Positions 28,182 through 36,750 of a DNA stretch of 64,000 nucleotides are shown here, piece by piece (position 1 is the stretch's first letter; every line of letters begins with the position of its first letter). Origin of the DNA: Luteibacter sp. Sphag1AF (lineage in GTDB: Bacteria > Pseudomonadota > Gammaproteobacteria > Xanthomonadales > Rhodanobacteraceae); NCBI RefSeq assembly GCF_014192715.1, contig NZ_JACHYH010000001.1, positions 496,001-560,000 of the forward strand. The letters are read 5' to 3'. Under the pieces are notes generated by a model. The model searched no databases. It was not told the DNA's origin and saw only the letters and a program-made list of their open reading frames with translations. Position numbers and translations under genes: made by a program.

Positions 28182-29552
28182 TCAGTTAACTTTGCGACGC
28201 AGATAGTTGAGCAGGTCGATACGGGTGATGAGGCCAAGGAACTGGTCGCCGTCCACGACGATGGCCACGTGACCCTTCTCGAATACCGACATCAATGCCT
28301 CGATGGACGAGGTCACCTGGAGCATTTCGGGCGACGCGATCATGGCGGTAGACACCAGATCACGGAACTTGGTTTCATCCGCGTGCACATGCAGCAACAC
28401 ATCCGATTCGTCCAGGATGCCGACGATGCGGTCGCCGTCCATCACCGGCAGCTGCGACACGTCGTAGAGCTTCATGCGGTTGTAAGCGGTGATGAGCAGG
28501 TCATCCGGCTTGATGACGACCGTGTCCCGCTGCGCATACGGGCGCAGGATCAGGTCGCGCAGGTCGCCGAAGCGCTCGCGCTCGATAAATCCGTTATCAA
28601 GCATCCAGTAGTCGTTGTACATCTTGGACAGGTACTTGTTGCCGGTATCGCATACAAGCGTCACCACGCGCTTGGGCGTGGTCTGCTCGCGGCAGTACTT
28701 GAGCGCGGCGGCCAGCAGGGTGCCCGTGGACGAACCACCCAGCACGCCCTCCTTCGCCAGCAACTCGCGCGCGGCCAGGAAGCTTTCCTTGTCCGAGATC
28801 GCATAAGCGGTTTTCACGCGGGAGAAATCGCTGATCGACGGCAGGAAGTCTTCACCGATGCCCTCGACCATCCAGCTGCCAGACTTCTCCGAGAGCACGC
28901 CCTCGTTGATGTACTGCGCGAGAATCGAGCCCACCGGATCGGCCAGCACGATTTCCGTGTCGGGCGAATGCTCGTTGAGATACGCGGTGAGGCCGCTCAT
29001 GGTGCCCGACGAGCCGCAGCCCACCACGATCGCATCGACCTTTCCATCCAGCTGCTCAAGGATTTCCGGGCCGGTGGTCTGCACGTGGGCCAGCGGGTTG
29101 TCCGGGTTGCCGAACTGGTTGATGAAGTACGCGCCTGCGGTTTCGCGGGCAATGCGCTCGGCCATGTCCTGGTAGTACTCCGGATGACCCTTGGCGACGT
29201 CGGAGCGGGTGAGCACCACTTCTGCGCCCATCGCCTTGAGGTTGAAGATCTTTTCGCGACTCATCTTGTCCGGCACCACGAGGATCAGGCGATAGCCCTT
29301 CTGCTGGGCGACCAGAGCCAGCCCCAAACCAGTATTGCCCGCCGTACCTTCCACCAAAGTGTCGCCCGGACGAATTTTGCCCGCGCGCTCGGCGCCTTCG
29401 ATCATGGACATGCCGATGCGATCCTTGATGGAGCCGCCCGGGTTGGTGCTCTCCAGCTTCAGGAACAATTCGCAACAGCCGGTATCAAGGTGCTGGGCCC
29501 GCACCATCGGGGTGCGACCGATCAACTCGAGAATGCTGTCGTAAACGCTCAT
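28182..29552 (-). CDS. Cystathionine beta-synthase (PLP domain plus CBS pair)
   Basis: A 456-residue protein with a fold-type II PLP domain (Lys43 in NPGGSIKDRIG, phosphate-binding GCGSSGTMSG, GTAGNTGLG) and a C-terminal pair of CBS domains at about 340-395 and 400-456. This domain order is that of eukaryotic-like cystathionine beta-synthases rather than plain cysteine synthases, which lack the CBS pair. It would join homocysteine or another thiol acceptor with serine, and with the MetB-like enzyme at 16-17 kb would allow transsulfuration. The heme-binding N-terminal extension of vertebrate CBS is absent. The ATG at 29552 has GGAG six bases upstream. Confidence 0.9.
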   Translation of the reverse strand: MSVYDSILELIGRTPMVRAQHLDTGCCELFLKLESTNPGGSIKDRIGMSMIEGAERAGKIRPGDTLVEGTAGNTGLGLALVAQQKGYRLILVVPDKMSREKIFNLKAMGAEVVLTRSDVAKGHPEYYQDMAERIARETAGAYFINQFGNPDNPLAHVQTTGPEILEQLDGKVDAIVVGCGSSGTMSGLTAYLNEHSPDTEIVLADPVGSILAQYINEGVLSEKSGSWMVEGIGEDFLPSISDFSRVKTAYAISDKESFLAARELLAKEGVLGGSSTGTLLAAALKYCREQTTPKRVVTLVCDTGNKYLSKMYNDYWMLDNGFIERERFGDLRDLILRPYAQRDTVVIKPDDLLITAYNRMKLYDVSQLPVMDGDRIVGILDESDVLLHVHADETKFRDLVSTAMIASPEMLQVTSSIEALMSVFEKGHVAIVVDGDQFLGLITRIDLLNYLRRKVN

Positions 29553-29673
29553 CTGAACTCCATCGTGTGTCGTGCCAACGGTCGCTGGCCTTAAGGTTGC
29601 GTCGGGAAAAGCTCCGGACGCGGGCGCCCATGATAATGGTTGCGCCGAAGGAAGGCTCCAAGGGCGGCCGTTC

Positions 29674-29710
29674 AAAAAAAAGCGGCGGATACGTTGTCGT
29701 ATCCGCCGCT
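29674..29710 (-). terminator. Rho-independent terminator of the DUF465 gene
   Basis: A perfect 12-bp stem (AGCGGCGGATAC / GTATCCGCCGCT, 29681-29710) with loop GTTGTC, followed on the minus strand by a run of T (A-run at 29674-29681 on the plus strand). It ends 30 bases past the DUF465 stop. Confidence 0.9.
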
Positions 29711-29739
29711 CGTGAAATCCGTTTACGTCCGGGCGTGCA

Positions 29740-29964
29740 TCAATGGACGGGCTGTCTGTCCCGCCACATTCGCTCAAGAAGCGTCTTGACCCGCAGCTTC
29801 TCCGTTTTCATCGCTTTGAGGCGTGAATCATCGACGGGCAGCACACCGATGTCGGCGTTGTGCACAATGCTGTCAAGATCCCTGTGGCGATGGTAGAGGC
29901 GACGAAAGTCGGGGTTATGGCTCATATATGCTTCGACGTCGTCACGCTGCTGGTTTTCGAACAT
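29740..29964 (-). CDS. DUF465 (YdcH-like) small protein
   Basis: A 74-residue charged helical protein. It contains NPDFRRLYHRHRDLDSIVHN followed by KTEKLRVKTLLERMW, the typical pattern of DUF465/YdcH proteins, which have a short helical hairpin of unknown function. A GAGGAG ribosome site lies eight bases before the ATG at 29964; longer in-frame starts add residues unlike the family. It is monocistronic, with its own terminator and a long AT-rich upstream region. Confidence 0.85.
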   Translation of the reverse strand: MFENQQRDDVEAYMSHNPDFRRLYHRHRDLDSIVHNADIGVLPVDDSRLKAMKTEKLRVKTLLERMWRDRQPVH

Positions 29965-30222
29965 TTCGATCTCCTCGCGGTAGGACAGGATCGCGGCGGG
30001 AGCCGCCATCCTTTCGTTCAGGAGTGAGGCACGCGCGAGTCCCTGGCCGGGATGGCGGGAGGGGGTGAGGCGGCGCGGTGGACTCATCAACGTACGCTTC
30101 GCTCCGGCAGGCCGTCACGCGGTTTTCGCGTGTCCGGGGAATCGAAGCTACTCCGCTTGGGAGGGGGGTGCAAGGGCATGACCGGACTTGTGACGATTTG
30201 CCGCCATCGTCATAAAATTTTG

Positions 30223-30239
30223 TTAACTCAATGAGTTAA
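30223..30239. promoter_or_regulatory. AT-rich operator-like palindrome TTAACTCAATGAGTTAA
   Basis: A perfect 8-bp inverted repeat with a one-base centre inside an AT-rich patch about 260 bases upstream of the DUF465 start. Such symmetry suits a dimeric repressor or activator site. No regulator gene is adjacent, so the binding protein is unknown. Confidence 0.4.
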
Positions 30240-30310
30240 AAATTTATCAGACTGTGTCGCGGTATGCATAAACGGCAACCGCCGTTCCCCGCAAAGCCCG
30301 CCCTGATGCG

Positions 30311-30345
30311 AAAAAAGCCGCGCCCGGGAGGCCCGGACGCGGCTT
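30311..30345 (-). terminator. Rho-independent terminator of the periplasmic coiled-coil gene
   Basis: An inverted repeat AAGCCGCG-CCGG / CCGG-CGCGGCTT with one mismatch and a short loop. On the minus strand it is followed by six T residues. It lies about 35 bases beyond the stop at 30379. Confidence 0.85.
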
Positions 30346-30378
30346 TGGGTATCACGCCAGAACGCCTGCGAAGGCGTT

Positions 30379-31008
30379 TTATTTTTTCGGCTTCTTCGTC
30401 GGCGTCGGATCAGAGGTATCCGGCGAGCTGGCATCACGCATCGCGCGGGCTGCCTGTTCCGCCAGTGCCGCCTGCTTCTTGGCCGCATTGGCCACGCGGG
30501 CCTGCGCCTCGGCCAGCTTGCGGGCCTTGTCGCCTTCCGCCTTGGCCTGTTCCAGTGCCTGCGAATATTCCACGCCCTGCTGCTGCAGACGCGCGGCTTC
30601 CTCGGAGATCATCTGGTTCTGCATGCGCTGCTGTTCGAGCTGGCGACGAGCCATCTCCGCATCGAGACGGCTGGCCTCAAGCAGGATGGAGTCGTGCTCA
30701 CGATCCAGCTGCGCAGACTTGTTCTGAGCCTCCTGAAGCTGAGCCATGGCACGGGCGATGTCCACGCGACGTTCCGCGATGTACAGCGCATGCGCCCGCT
30801 CCTTGGAGGGAACGGTGGACAGCTGGTTGATGGACTCACGGGCCCGGGCCTGCTCCGCCTGGGCAAATCCGCCCAGGGCCGGATCACTGGAAAGCTGATC
30901 CAGGCTGGAGTTGAGGCGACGGACGTCGAGGTCGTCTTTCGCCGCAAAGGCATTGCCGGCAGCGAACGCCAGGGTCAATGCCGACAGAACGATGGTATAG
31001 CGCTTCAT
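30379..31008 (-). CDS. Periplasmic coiled-coil protein, DUF4398-like
   Basis: A 209-residue exported protein. The signal peptide ends near GNAFA; the rest is a long Ala/Gln/Glu/Arg-rich helical region (AERRVDIARAMAQLQEAQN; QLEQQRMQNQM) ending in a Pro/Lys tail. The pattern is that of DUF4398 and related cell-envelope proteins. The start ATG overlaps the stop of the preceding lipoprotein gene by one base (TGATG), with GGGAGG upstream, so the two are co-translated. The pair probably acts together at the envelope, perhaps around peptidoglycan; no enzymatic motif is visible. Confidence 0.75.
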   Translation of the reverse strand: MKRYTIVLSALTLAFAAGNAFAAKDDLDVRRLNSSLDQLSSDPALGGFAQAEQARARESINQLSTVPSKERAHALYIAERRVDIARAMAQLQEAQNKSAQLDREHDSILLEASRLDAEMARRQLEQQRMQNQMISEEAARLQQQGVEYSQALEQAKAEGDKARKLAEAQARVANAAKKQAALAEQAARAMRDASSPDTSDPTPTKKPKK

Positions 31009-31538
31009 CACTGGCCTCCCTGATTGTCGTCACGCAGCGGCTGGGTCTGACCACCCGCGGGCGGAATGCCCTGGGAGGTGGGTTCGGGAAGAACCGACTC
31101 GGTTTCCTGCACGTTGCCCGGAATGGGCACGGTGTCGTTGGCGTGGTTGTCGATCATTTCAACGCGCATGCGCGCGTTTTCCTGACTCTTGGCCTGGTTC
31201 TGGGCGCGGGCAGCTCCCAGACGGGCCTTGGCCCGGGCCAGTTCGCTGTCGGCACGGGATTCCTCCGCCAGCGAAGCAGCCACTTCGTACTTACGCGAGG
31301 CCATGGCGGCCTGCGCTTGCTGGAACCGGGCCTGGGCGTAGTCCAGGTCTACCGGGGCGTAATCAGCGGCACCAGCGTCACGGGCGGCCTGGAGCTGGGC
31401 CTGAGCCTGGTTCAGGGCGCCGTCGGGCGGCGGGGTGCTGGCGCACCCTGCCAGCGTGGCAATGACGAACCCCAGGGCAGCTACGGCGCACAGCCGCAAA
31501 GCCTTAGAATGGGGTGTCGACGGCAAGTTGTGCACCAT
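31008..31538 (-). CDS. DUF4398-domain lipoprotein
   Basis: A 176-residue lipoprotein: lipobox LAGC with Cys32 after a hydrophobic helix, Ala-Ser at +2/+3 suggesting outer-membrane sorting, then a helical DUF4398-type domain (LNQAQAQLQAARDAGAADYA; YAQARFQQAQAAMASRKYE) and a Pro-rich, disordered C-terminus. A GAGGA ribosome site lies seven bases before the ATG at 31538. It is divergent from pilU across 109 bases, which must contain both promoters. DUF4398 lipoproteins are often encoded beside OmpA-like proteins; here the second gene is only a coiled coil. Confidence 0.82.
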   Translation of the reverse strand: MVHNLPSTPHSKALRLCAVAALGFVIATLAGCASTPPPDGALNQAQAQLQAARDAGAADYAPVDLDYAQARFQQAQAAMASRKYEVAASLAEESRADSELARAKARLGAARAQNQAKSQENARMRVEMIDNHANDTVPIPGNVQETESVLPEPTSQGIPPAGGQTQPLRDDNQGGQ

Positions 31539-31647
31539 CACTCGTTCCTCGTACAGATTTGCGAGATATTGTCGATATACAGGCAGAAGCCTGAGCAAAG
31601 GCACGGGCCTTCTGTCTCGATTGTAATGCGAATCTCTGGGGGGTTAG

Positions 31648-32757
31648 GTGGATATCGGTTATTTCCTCAAGTTGATGGTCGACAAGGGCGCGTCGGATAT
31701 GTTCCTGACGACCGGCGCCCCGGTGAACATCAAGGTCGAGGGCAAGCTCTACCCGCTGGGCAATACCGGCCTGCCCAGCGGCATGGTCAAGAAAATCGCC
31801 TATTCCCTCATGGATGAAGGCCAGGTTCCCCAGTTTGAGCGCGATCTTGAGCTCAACATGGCCCTGGCGGTAAAGGAGGCTGGCCGCTTCCGCATCAACG
31901 TGTTCAAGCAGCGCGGCGAGATCGGCATGGTCATCCGTGCCATCAAGAGCGAAATCCCGACGCTGGAGGAGCTGAAGCTGCCCTCCATCTTCCGCGACCT
32001 CATCATGGAGCCACGCGGCCTCATTCTGGTCGTGGGCGCTACCGGCTCGGGCAAGTCGACCACGCTGGCGGCCATGCTGGACCATCGCAATCAGAACAGC
32101 TCCGGTCACATCCTGACCGTTGAAGACCCGATTGAATACCTGCACCGCCACAAGCGCTCCATCGTCAATCAGCGTGAAGTGGGTCTGGATACCCACAGCT
32201 ACGCCGAAGCGCTGAAGAACGCCATGCGTGAAGCGCCGGACGTCATCATGATCGGCGAAATCCGCGATACCGAAACCATGGAAGCGGCCATCGCATTCTC
32301 TGAAACCGGTCACCTGTGCCTGGCCACGCTGCACTCCAACAATGCCGACCAGACGCTGGAACGCATCCTCAACTTCTTCCCGGAAGCCAACCACAAGAAC
32401 GTGCTGATGAACCTCGCGCTGAATCTGCGTGCGGTGATCAGCCAGCGCCTTGTGCTGGGCAAGGACGGCCACCGCATGCCGGCAACCGAAGTGCTTCTGA
32501 ACACGCCGCTGATCCGCGACATGATCCGCCGTGGCCAGATTCACGAGGTGAAGGAAGCGATGGACCGCAGCCTGCAGGAAGGCATGCAGACCTTCGACCA
32601 GTCCCTGTACCGCCTGTATCGCGACGGACTGATCACGCTGGAAGAAACGCTCAACAAGGCCGATTCACGCGACGGTCTGGCGCTTAAGATCCGTCTTTCG
32701 GAAGGCTCCGCCGGCAGCGAGTTTGCCAACGCCGACCCGTACGGCATTGGTGTCTGA
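31648..32757 (+). CDS. pilU: Type IV pilus retraction ATPase PilU
   Basis: A 369-residue PilT-family hexameric ATPase. Walker A is GATGSGKST at 130-138, the Asp box is TVEDPIEY (157-164), the Walker B region is VIMIGEIRDTETMEAA (199-214) and the His box follows at LCLATLHSNN. Overall it follows PilU (start DIGYFLKLMVDKGASDMFL) rather than PilT. It would assist pilus retraction in twitching motility. The start is GTG after a G-rich ribosome site. No pilT lies next to it in this window, unlike in Pseudomonas or Xanthomonas, where the two are often adjacent. Confidence 0.92.
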   Translation: MDIGYFLKLMVDKGASDMFLTTGAPVNIKVEGKLYPLGNTGLPSGMVKKIAYSLMDEGQVPQFERDLELNMALAVKEAGRFRINVFKQRGEIGMVIRAIKSEIPTLEELKLPSIFRDLIMEPRGLILVVGATGSGKSTTLAAMLDHRNQNSSGHILTVEDPIEYLHRHKRSIVNQREVGLDTHSYAEALKNAMREAPDVIMIGEIRDTETMEAAIAFSETGHLCLATLHSNNADQTLERILNFFPEANHKNVLMNLALNLRAVISQRLVLGKDGHRMPATEVLLNTPLIRDMIRRGQIHEVKEAMDRSLQEGMQTFDQSLYRLYRDGLITLEETLNKADSRDGLALKIRLSEGSAGSEFANADPYGIGV

Positions 32758-32764
32758 CATGCCA

Positions 32765-32793
32765 ATGGCCCGGCCGCGTGACGGCCGGGCCAT
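32765..32793. terminator. Bidirectional hairpin between pilU and maiA
   Basis: A perfect 11-bp stem (ATGGCCCGGCC / GGCCGGGCCAT) with a 7-base loop in the 42-base gap between convergent genes. T-runs are short, so efficiency is uncertain. Confidence 0.65.
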
Positions 32794-32799
32794 ACGTTG

Positions 32800-33459
32800 T
32801 CAGACGGCGTCGAGCTGCGCTTCCGGCGCCGCATCAGCAAACGCGGGCAACGCCTGTGCAGCAGCCGCTACCCGGCAGATGTTCGGCATGCCGCTCAGGT
32901 CCACGCCCCACCGGTTGGCGTTGTAGACCTGCGGAATCAGACAGGCATCCGCCAGCGTGGGCGTGTCGCCGTGACAGAAGGTGCCGGTGTCTCCCCGTGC
33001 CAGCAACGCCTCGAAGGCGTTCAGCCCGAGCGCAATCCAGTGACGTGACCAATCCGCCTTCTGCTCCTGCCCGGCGCCATACGTCGCCTCCAGATGTTGC
33101 AGAACACGCAGATTGCCCAGCGGGTGGATATCGCATGCCACAACCTGCATCAGTTCACGCACCCGTGCCCTGCCCCGCACGTCGTTGCGCGGCAGCAGCG
33201 GAGTTTCCGGGAACCGCTCGTCCAGATATTCCATGATGGTCATGGATTGGCGTACGACGAAGTCACCATCCACCAGCGTGGGAATCTGCTCCTGCGGGGA
33301 CAGTTCGCGGTAGCTGGCTGAATGCTGCTGGCCGCCGTCGCTGATCAGGTGCACGGGATGAACCTGATATGGCAAACCCTTCAGATTCAGCGCAATGCGC
33401 ACCCGGAATGCCGCACTGGAACGCCAGTAGCTGTACAGGACAAGCGAAGAAGCAGTCAT
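32800..33459 (-). CDS. maiA: Maleylacetoacetate isomerase (zeta-class GST)
   Basis: A 219-residue zeta-type glutathione transferase. The N-terminal thioredoxin-like domain contains [20 protein letters not shown], with the SSxxxR glutathione site of MaiA, and [14 protein letters not shown]; the C-terminal helical domain has [20 protein letters not shown]. It isomerises maleylacetoacetate to fumarylacetoacetate in tyrosine and homogentisate breakdown. The other steps (hppD, hmgA, fahA) lie at 46-49.4 kb. The ATG at 33459 gives the usual length; a TAGAAT -10-like box lies about 45 bases upstream on this strand. Confidence 0.93.
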   Translation of the reverse strand: MTASSLVLYSYWRSSAAFRVRIALNLKGLPYQVHPVHLISDGGQQHSASYRELSPQEQIPTLVDGDFVVRQSMTIMEYLDERFPETPLLPRNDVRGRARVRELMQVVACDIHPLGNLRVLQHLEATYGAGQEQKADWSRHWIALGLNAFEALLARGDTGTFCHGDTPTLADACLIPQVYNANRWGVDLSGMPNICRVAAAAQALPAFADAAPEAQLDAV

Positions 33460-33580
33460 CGAAGCACCCGTCAATGCGCCACCGGGCGCGGGAGGAAGGC
33501 TGATTCTAGCGCGCGCATTGCGCCCCGACGTGGTGGACCGGGACAATAGGCGTCTTTCCCCTTTCACCCTGGAGTCGAAC

Positions 33581-34756
33581 GTGTCCGTCATCCGCATGAG
33601 TGACCTCGATCTGCGCGGCAAGCGCGTACTGATCCGTGAAGACCTGAACGTGCCCGTGAACAACGGCAACATCACGTCGACCCAGCGGCTGGACGCTGCG
33701 CTGCCCACCATCCGCGCTGCACGCGATGCGGGTGCGAAGGTGATGGTGCTCTCGCACCTTGGCCGTCCGACGGAAGGACAGTTCGATGAAGAAGCGTCGC
33801 TGAAGCCCGTGGCCGAGTGGCTGGGCAAGCAGCTGGGCAACAACGTACGTCTGGTGCGCGACTACCTCGACGGCGTGGATGTTGCCGAAGGTGAAGTGGT
33901 CGTGCTGGAAAACTGCCGCATGAACGTCGGTGAGGGCAAGGACAGCGATGATCTGTCGAAGAGATATGCCGCCCTGTGCGACATCTTCGTCATGGATGCC
34001 TTTGGTACCGCGCACCGCGCGCAGGCTTCCACGCATGGCGTGATCCGTTTCGCACCCATCGCTGCGGCGGGCCCGCTGCTGTCGGCCGAACTGGATGCAC
34101 TGGGCAAGGCACTGGAAAATCCGGCCCGGCCGCTGCTCGCCATCGTTGCAGGCTCCAAGGTTTCCACGAAGCTCACGCTGCTGGAAAACCTCGCCAGTCG
34201 CATTGATCAGCTGATCGTGGGTGGCGGCATCGCCAACACGTTCATTGCTGCGGCAGGACACAAGGTGGGCAAGTCGCTGTACGAAGCCGACCTGCTGGAC
34301 GCTGCGAAGAAAGTGATGGCCGATGCGAAGGCACGTGGCGCTGATGTGCCGGTGCCGACCGACGTCGTGGTCGCCAAGGCGTTTGCCGCCGATGCCCAAG
34401 CCACCGTGAAGGCAGTGGACCAGGTGGGGGATGACGACCTCATTCTCGATATCGGCCCGGATACGGCAAAGCGCTATGCCGACATGATCGCCAGCGCAGG
34501 CACCGTGGTGTGGAACGGGCCGGTCGGCGTGTTCGAGTTCGACGCTTTCGGCAAGGGCACCGAAACGCTGGCGCGCGCCATTGCTGCATCGAAGGCGTTT
34601 TCCATTGCTGGCGGCGGTGACACGCTGGCGGCGGTCGACAAGTACGGCATCGAGAACGACGTTTCGTACATCTCGACCGGTGGTGGTGCCTTTCTTGAAT
34701 TCCTCGAAGGCAAGGAACTTCCCGCCGTTGCCGCCCTGAAAGAGCGCGCCCGGTGA
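33581..34756 (+). CDS. pgk: Phosphoglycerate kinase
   Basis: A 391-residue Pgk. It begins [20 protein letters not shown] as in E. coli, starting at a GTG with GGAG six bases upstream. [23 protein letters not shown], the hinge region and [15 protein letters not shown] near the C-terminus are all present. It transfers phosphate from 1,3-bisphosphoglycerate to ADP. It is followed by a HAD phosphatase gene that overlaps its stop. Pgk, Tkt, Fda, Pyk and GapA are spread over 12 kb here with other genes between them. Confidence 0.96.
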   Translation: MSVIRMSDLDLRGKRVLIREDLNVPVNNGNITSTQRLDAALPTIRAARDAGAKVMVLSHLGRPTEGQFDEEASLKPVAEWLGKQLGNNVRLVRDYLDGVDVAEGEVVVLENCRMNVGEGKDSDDLSKRYAALCDIFVMDAFGTAHRAQASTHGVIRFAPIAAAGPLLSAELDALGKALENPARPLLAIVAGSKVSTKLTLLENLASRIDQLIVGGGIANTFIAAAGHKVGKSLYEADLLDAAKKVMADAKARGADVPVPTDVVVAKAFAADAQATVKAVDQVGDDDLILDIGPDTAKRYADMIASAGTVVWNGPVGVFEFDAFGKGTETLARAIAASKAFSIAGGGDTLAAVDKYGIENDVSYISTGGGAFLEFLEGKELPAVAALKERAR

Positions 34757-35394
34757 CGCTTTGTCTTTTTGATCTGGACGGTACGCTGATTGATTCCGAA
34801 GAAGGCATCTTCGCGGGCGTTCGTCATTCGTTGTCGGTGGTGGGTGGCCCTGCCATCGACAACGAATCGCTGCGTGCGTGGGTGGGTCCGCCGCTTCGTT
34901 ACAGCTTCGCACAGGTGCTGGACAACGACGCGGAACGCATCGAACTGGCCATCGACGCGTACAGCCAGCGCTTCCAGCAGATCGGCTGGTCCGAACACAG
35001 GGTGTATGACGGCATTCCCGAAACGATGGCCGAACTGGTCGCTGCGGGACACACACTGGCCATCGTGACCAGCAAGGTGCGTCCGCACGCGGAAGTCATC
35101 GCGAAGCATCTGCCGTTCGGCCACCTTTTCACGCGCCTGTATGCGCCAGGCCCGGAAACGACGCGCAGCGAGAAAGCCGACATGATTGCGCAGGCGCTTG
35201 CAGATTTTGGCAGCGTGCCCACCGACGCCGTCATGGTGGGCGACCGTCGCTTCGATATCGAGGGTGCGGTTGAAAACAACGTGCGCGGTATCGGCGTGTT
35301 GTGGGGATTCGGCAGCCGGGAAGAGTTGAACGACGCCGGTGCCGCGTCCATCGCATCGACGCCCGCCGAACTGATTGCGCTGATTGGCGGCTAG
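34753..35394 (+). CDS. HAD-family phosphatase (phosphoglycolate-phosphatase-like)
   Basis: A 213-residue haloacid dehalogenase hydrolase of subfamily IA. The nucleophile motif is [14 protein letters not shown] at the N-terminus, motif II Thr/Ser is in LAIVTSK, and the motif III/IV acidic residues are in [17 protein letters not shown]. Its GTG start overlaps the pgk stop (GTGA), so the two are co-translated. It may remove a phosphorylated metabolite arising near glycolysis, such as 2-phosphoglycolate; the substrate cannot be read from sequence. Confidence 0.88.
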   Translation: MTLCLFDLDGTLIDSEEGIFAGVRHSLSVVGGPAIDNESLRAWVGPPLRYSFAQVLDNDAERIELAIDAYSQRFQQIGWSEHRVYDGIPETMAELVAAGHTLAIVTSKVRPHAEVIAKHLPFGHLFTRLYAPGPETTRSEKADMIAQALADFGSVPTDAVMVGDRRFDIEGAVENNVRGIGVLWGFGSREELNDAGAASIASTPAELIALIGG

Positions 35395-35407
35395 TCCAAC
35401 GCACTCG

Positions 35408-35440
35408 TGCGGGAGCGGCGCCCAGGCGTCCGCTCCCGCA
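35408..35440. terminator. GGGAGCG palindrome after the HAD phosphatase
   Basis: A perfect 11-bp inverted repeat (TGCGGGAGCGG / CCGCTCCCGCA) with an 11-base loop, followed shortly by a T-rich stretch (TTTTTT at about 35452-35457). It shares its GGGAGCG core with palindromes at 26.3 and 57.5 kb, and could be a REP-like element acting as terminator of pgk-HAD. Confidence 0.65.
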
Positions 35441-35529
35441 AATTATCTGGCTTTTTTCCGAATAATCGCCCTAGGCGAAGCTCGCGCTGCTCTCTAGCCT
35501 GCCCTTTTCCCGAAGGCAGGACATTCCTG

Positions 35530-36693
35530 ATGCAGCCGTCCGTTCCCGCACTCACATTCGAACAAACCCAGGAAATCAATCGCTGGCTGTGGACGTTCAG
35601 CCACGAGCTTGTGTCCAACCGTGCCACGACCACGGCGGGTCGATGGAGTCGCAACGTGCTTTCGCTGGGCGTGCGCCTCACGGTATCCGTAGGGCTCACC
35701 TCCGTGATCCGTCATCGCATCACGCACCTGCTGACGCAGTGCTTCGCAGAGCAATCCAGCACCGAACAACTCGTCGCCACCACATCCACCGCCCTGGTGC
35801 CCATCACCTGGACCGCAGGTGCGCTGGCGCTCAACTGGCGCGATGGTGGCACCACCCGCGCAGCGCGCCTGTCGCGCAGCATCGCGCTACTGGGCGGCGT
35901 CGCCGCCTTGGGATGGGCCGTGGAATCGGATGCTGCGGAAGGTGCTGCACCGTCGCTCATTGGCAACCTGCTTTACTGCGTGCTTCGCGATCTTTTCCAG
36001 GTAGCGCTGCAAGCGCCGGACAACAACGCCGCGCTCCGTCCTGCGGCCATTGCCGCGTCTGGTGTGGTGTATGGGCTTCAGCAGACGGCAGGTGGGGAAA
36101 TCAGCAATCGCTTCTTTCCATCGAGCCCGCCGGACAGCACGGCCTGGAACTGGGAGGGCGCACTTGCCGGCGCCGCGCTCAACATCGGCCTGGAAGCGCT
36201 GGACGACCTGATGTTCCGCAGCACCGAACGCGCCATTGAACGGCACGAAAGCAACGGCCTGGACCCCGAGGGGCTGCGCATCCGGCTGAATGCCGCGATG
36301 CCCACGCCCGCATCGCTTGGCCGCGCTGCCGTCGGCATCGCACCTGCGCGGGCGATGCTGCTCACCACCGCGGTACTTGGCGCGAGATCCACCGCGATGC
36401 AGTTGCAGAACGCCGTCATGTCGCCCGAATTACGCATGTCGCTGGGAAACATCCTGGGCAATGTGATCGTGCTGGCCGGTTACACGATCCTGTTTGGCCA
36501 GCTGGTGCGCCAGGCCAATCGCTACAGCCTGGACAACGAGGACGCCACTGAGCTGGTGCGGCCGGGAAGCCTCACCGGATATCGCTCGCGGCCGTCGCAC
36601 GCATCATTGCCAGCTATCGCAAGCGTTCGCGCGCCGCGCTCGCGGCCTCATACCGCCATCGACATGCCGGAGGATGCAGAACAGCACATGTAG
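35530..36693 (+). CDS. Unrecognised membrane-associated protein
   Basis: A 387-residue protein I do not recognise. It has no obvious signal peptide: the first ~40 residues are polar (PALTFEQTQEINRWLWTFSH). Six or so hydrophobic, Gly/Ala-rich stretches follow (SIALLGGVAALGWAV; GALAGAALNIGLEAL; NVIVLAGYTILFGQLV), with a basic, Ser/Pro-rich C-terminus. No catalytic motif was found. It could be an integral membrane protein or a membrane-active effector-like protein; neither is established. It is flanked by hairpin terminators on both sides, so it is probably transcribed alone. The ATG at 35530 was chosen for composition; an upstream start at 35407 would run through the terminator hairpin. Confidence 0.6.
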   Translation: MQPSVPALTFEQTQEINRWLWTFSHELVSNRATTTAGRWSRNVLSLGVRLTVSVGLTSVIRHRITHLLTQCFAEQSSTEQLVATTSTALVPITWTAGALALNWRDGGTTRAARLSRSIALLGGVAALGWAVESDAAEGAAPSLIGNLLYCVLRDLFQVALQAPDNNAALRPAAIAASGVVYGLQQTAGGEISNRFFPSSPPDSTAWNWEGALAGAALNIGLEALDDLMFRSTERAIERHESNGLDPEGLRIRLNAAMPTPASLGRAAVGIAPARAMLLTTAVLGARSTAMQLQNAVMSPELRMSLGNILGNVIVLAGYTILFGQLVRQANRYSLDNEDATELVRPGSLTGYRSRPSHASLPAIASVRAPRSRPHTAIDMPEDAEQHM

Positions 36694-36700
36694 AACGAAA

Positions 36701-36726
36701 AAGGCGCCCGGAAACCCGGGCGCCTT
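36701..36726. terminator. Bidirectional terminator between convergent genes
   Basis: An 11-bp perfect stem (AAGGCGCCCGG / CCGGGCGCCTT) with a 4-base loop, with A-rich sequence on the left and T-rich on the right, between the unrecognised membrane gene and tkt. Confidence 0.85.
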
Positions 36727-36750
36727 CTTGTGTGTTGCTGTAACGGGCTA

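Larger units (their letters stand above)
29965..30378. other. 414-base non-coding region with AT-rich palindrome
   Basis: No gene is supported here. It contains the leader and promoter region of the DUF465 gene, an unusually AT-rich patch at about 30210-30250 holding a 17-base palindrome, and the terminator of the downstream-facing DUF4398-like gene at 30311-30345. Short open frames here have no ribosome site or family likeness. Confidence 0.6.

Noticed and set aside
26166-28200. A glmS ribozyme or riboswitch upstream of glmS
   Set aside because: glmS is only 16 bases after the cystathionine beta-synthase gene, leaving no room, and the ribozyme is characteristic of Gram-positive bacteria.
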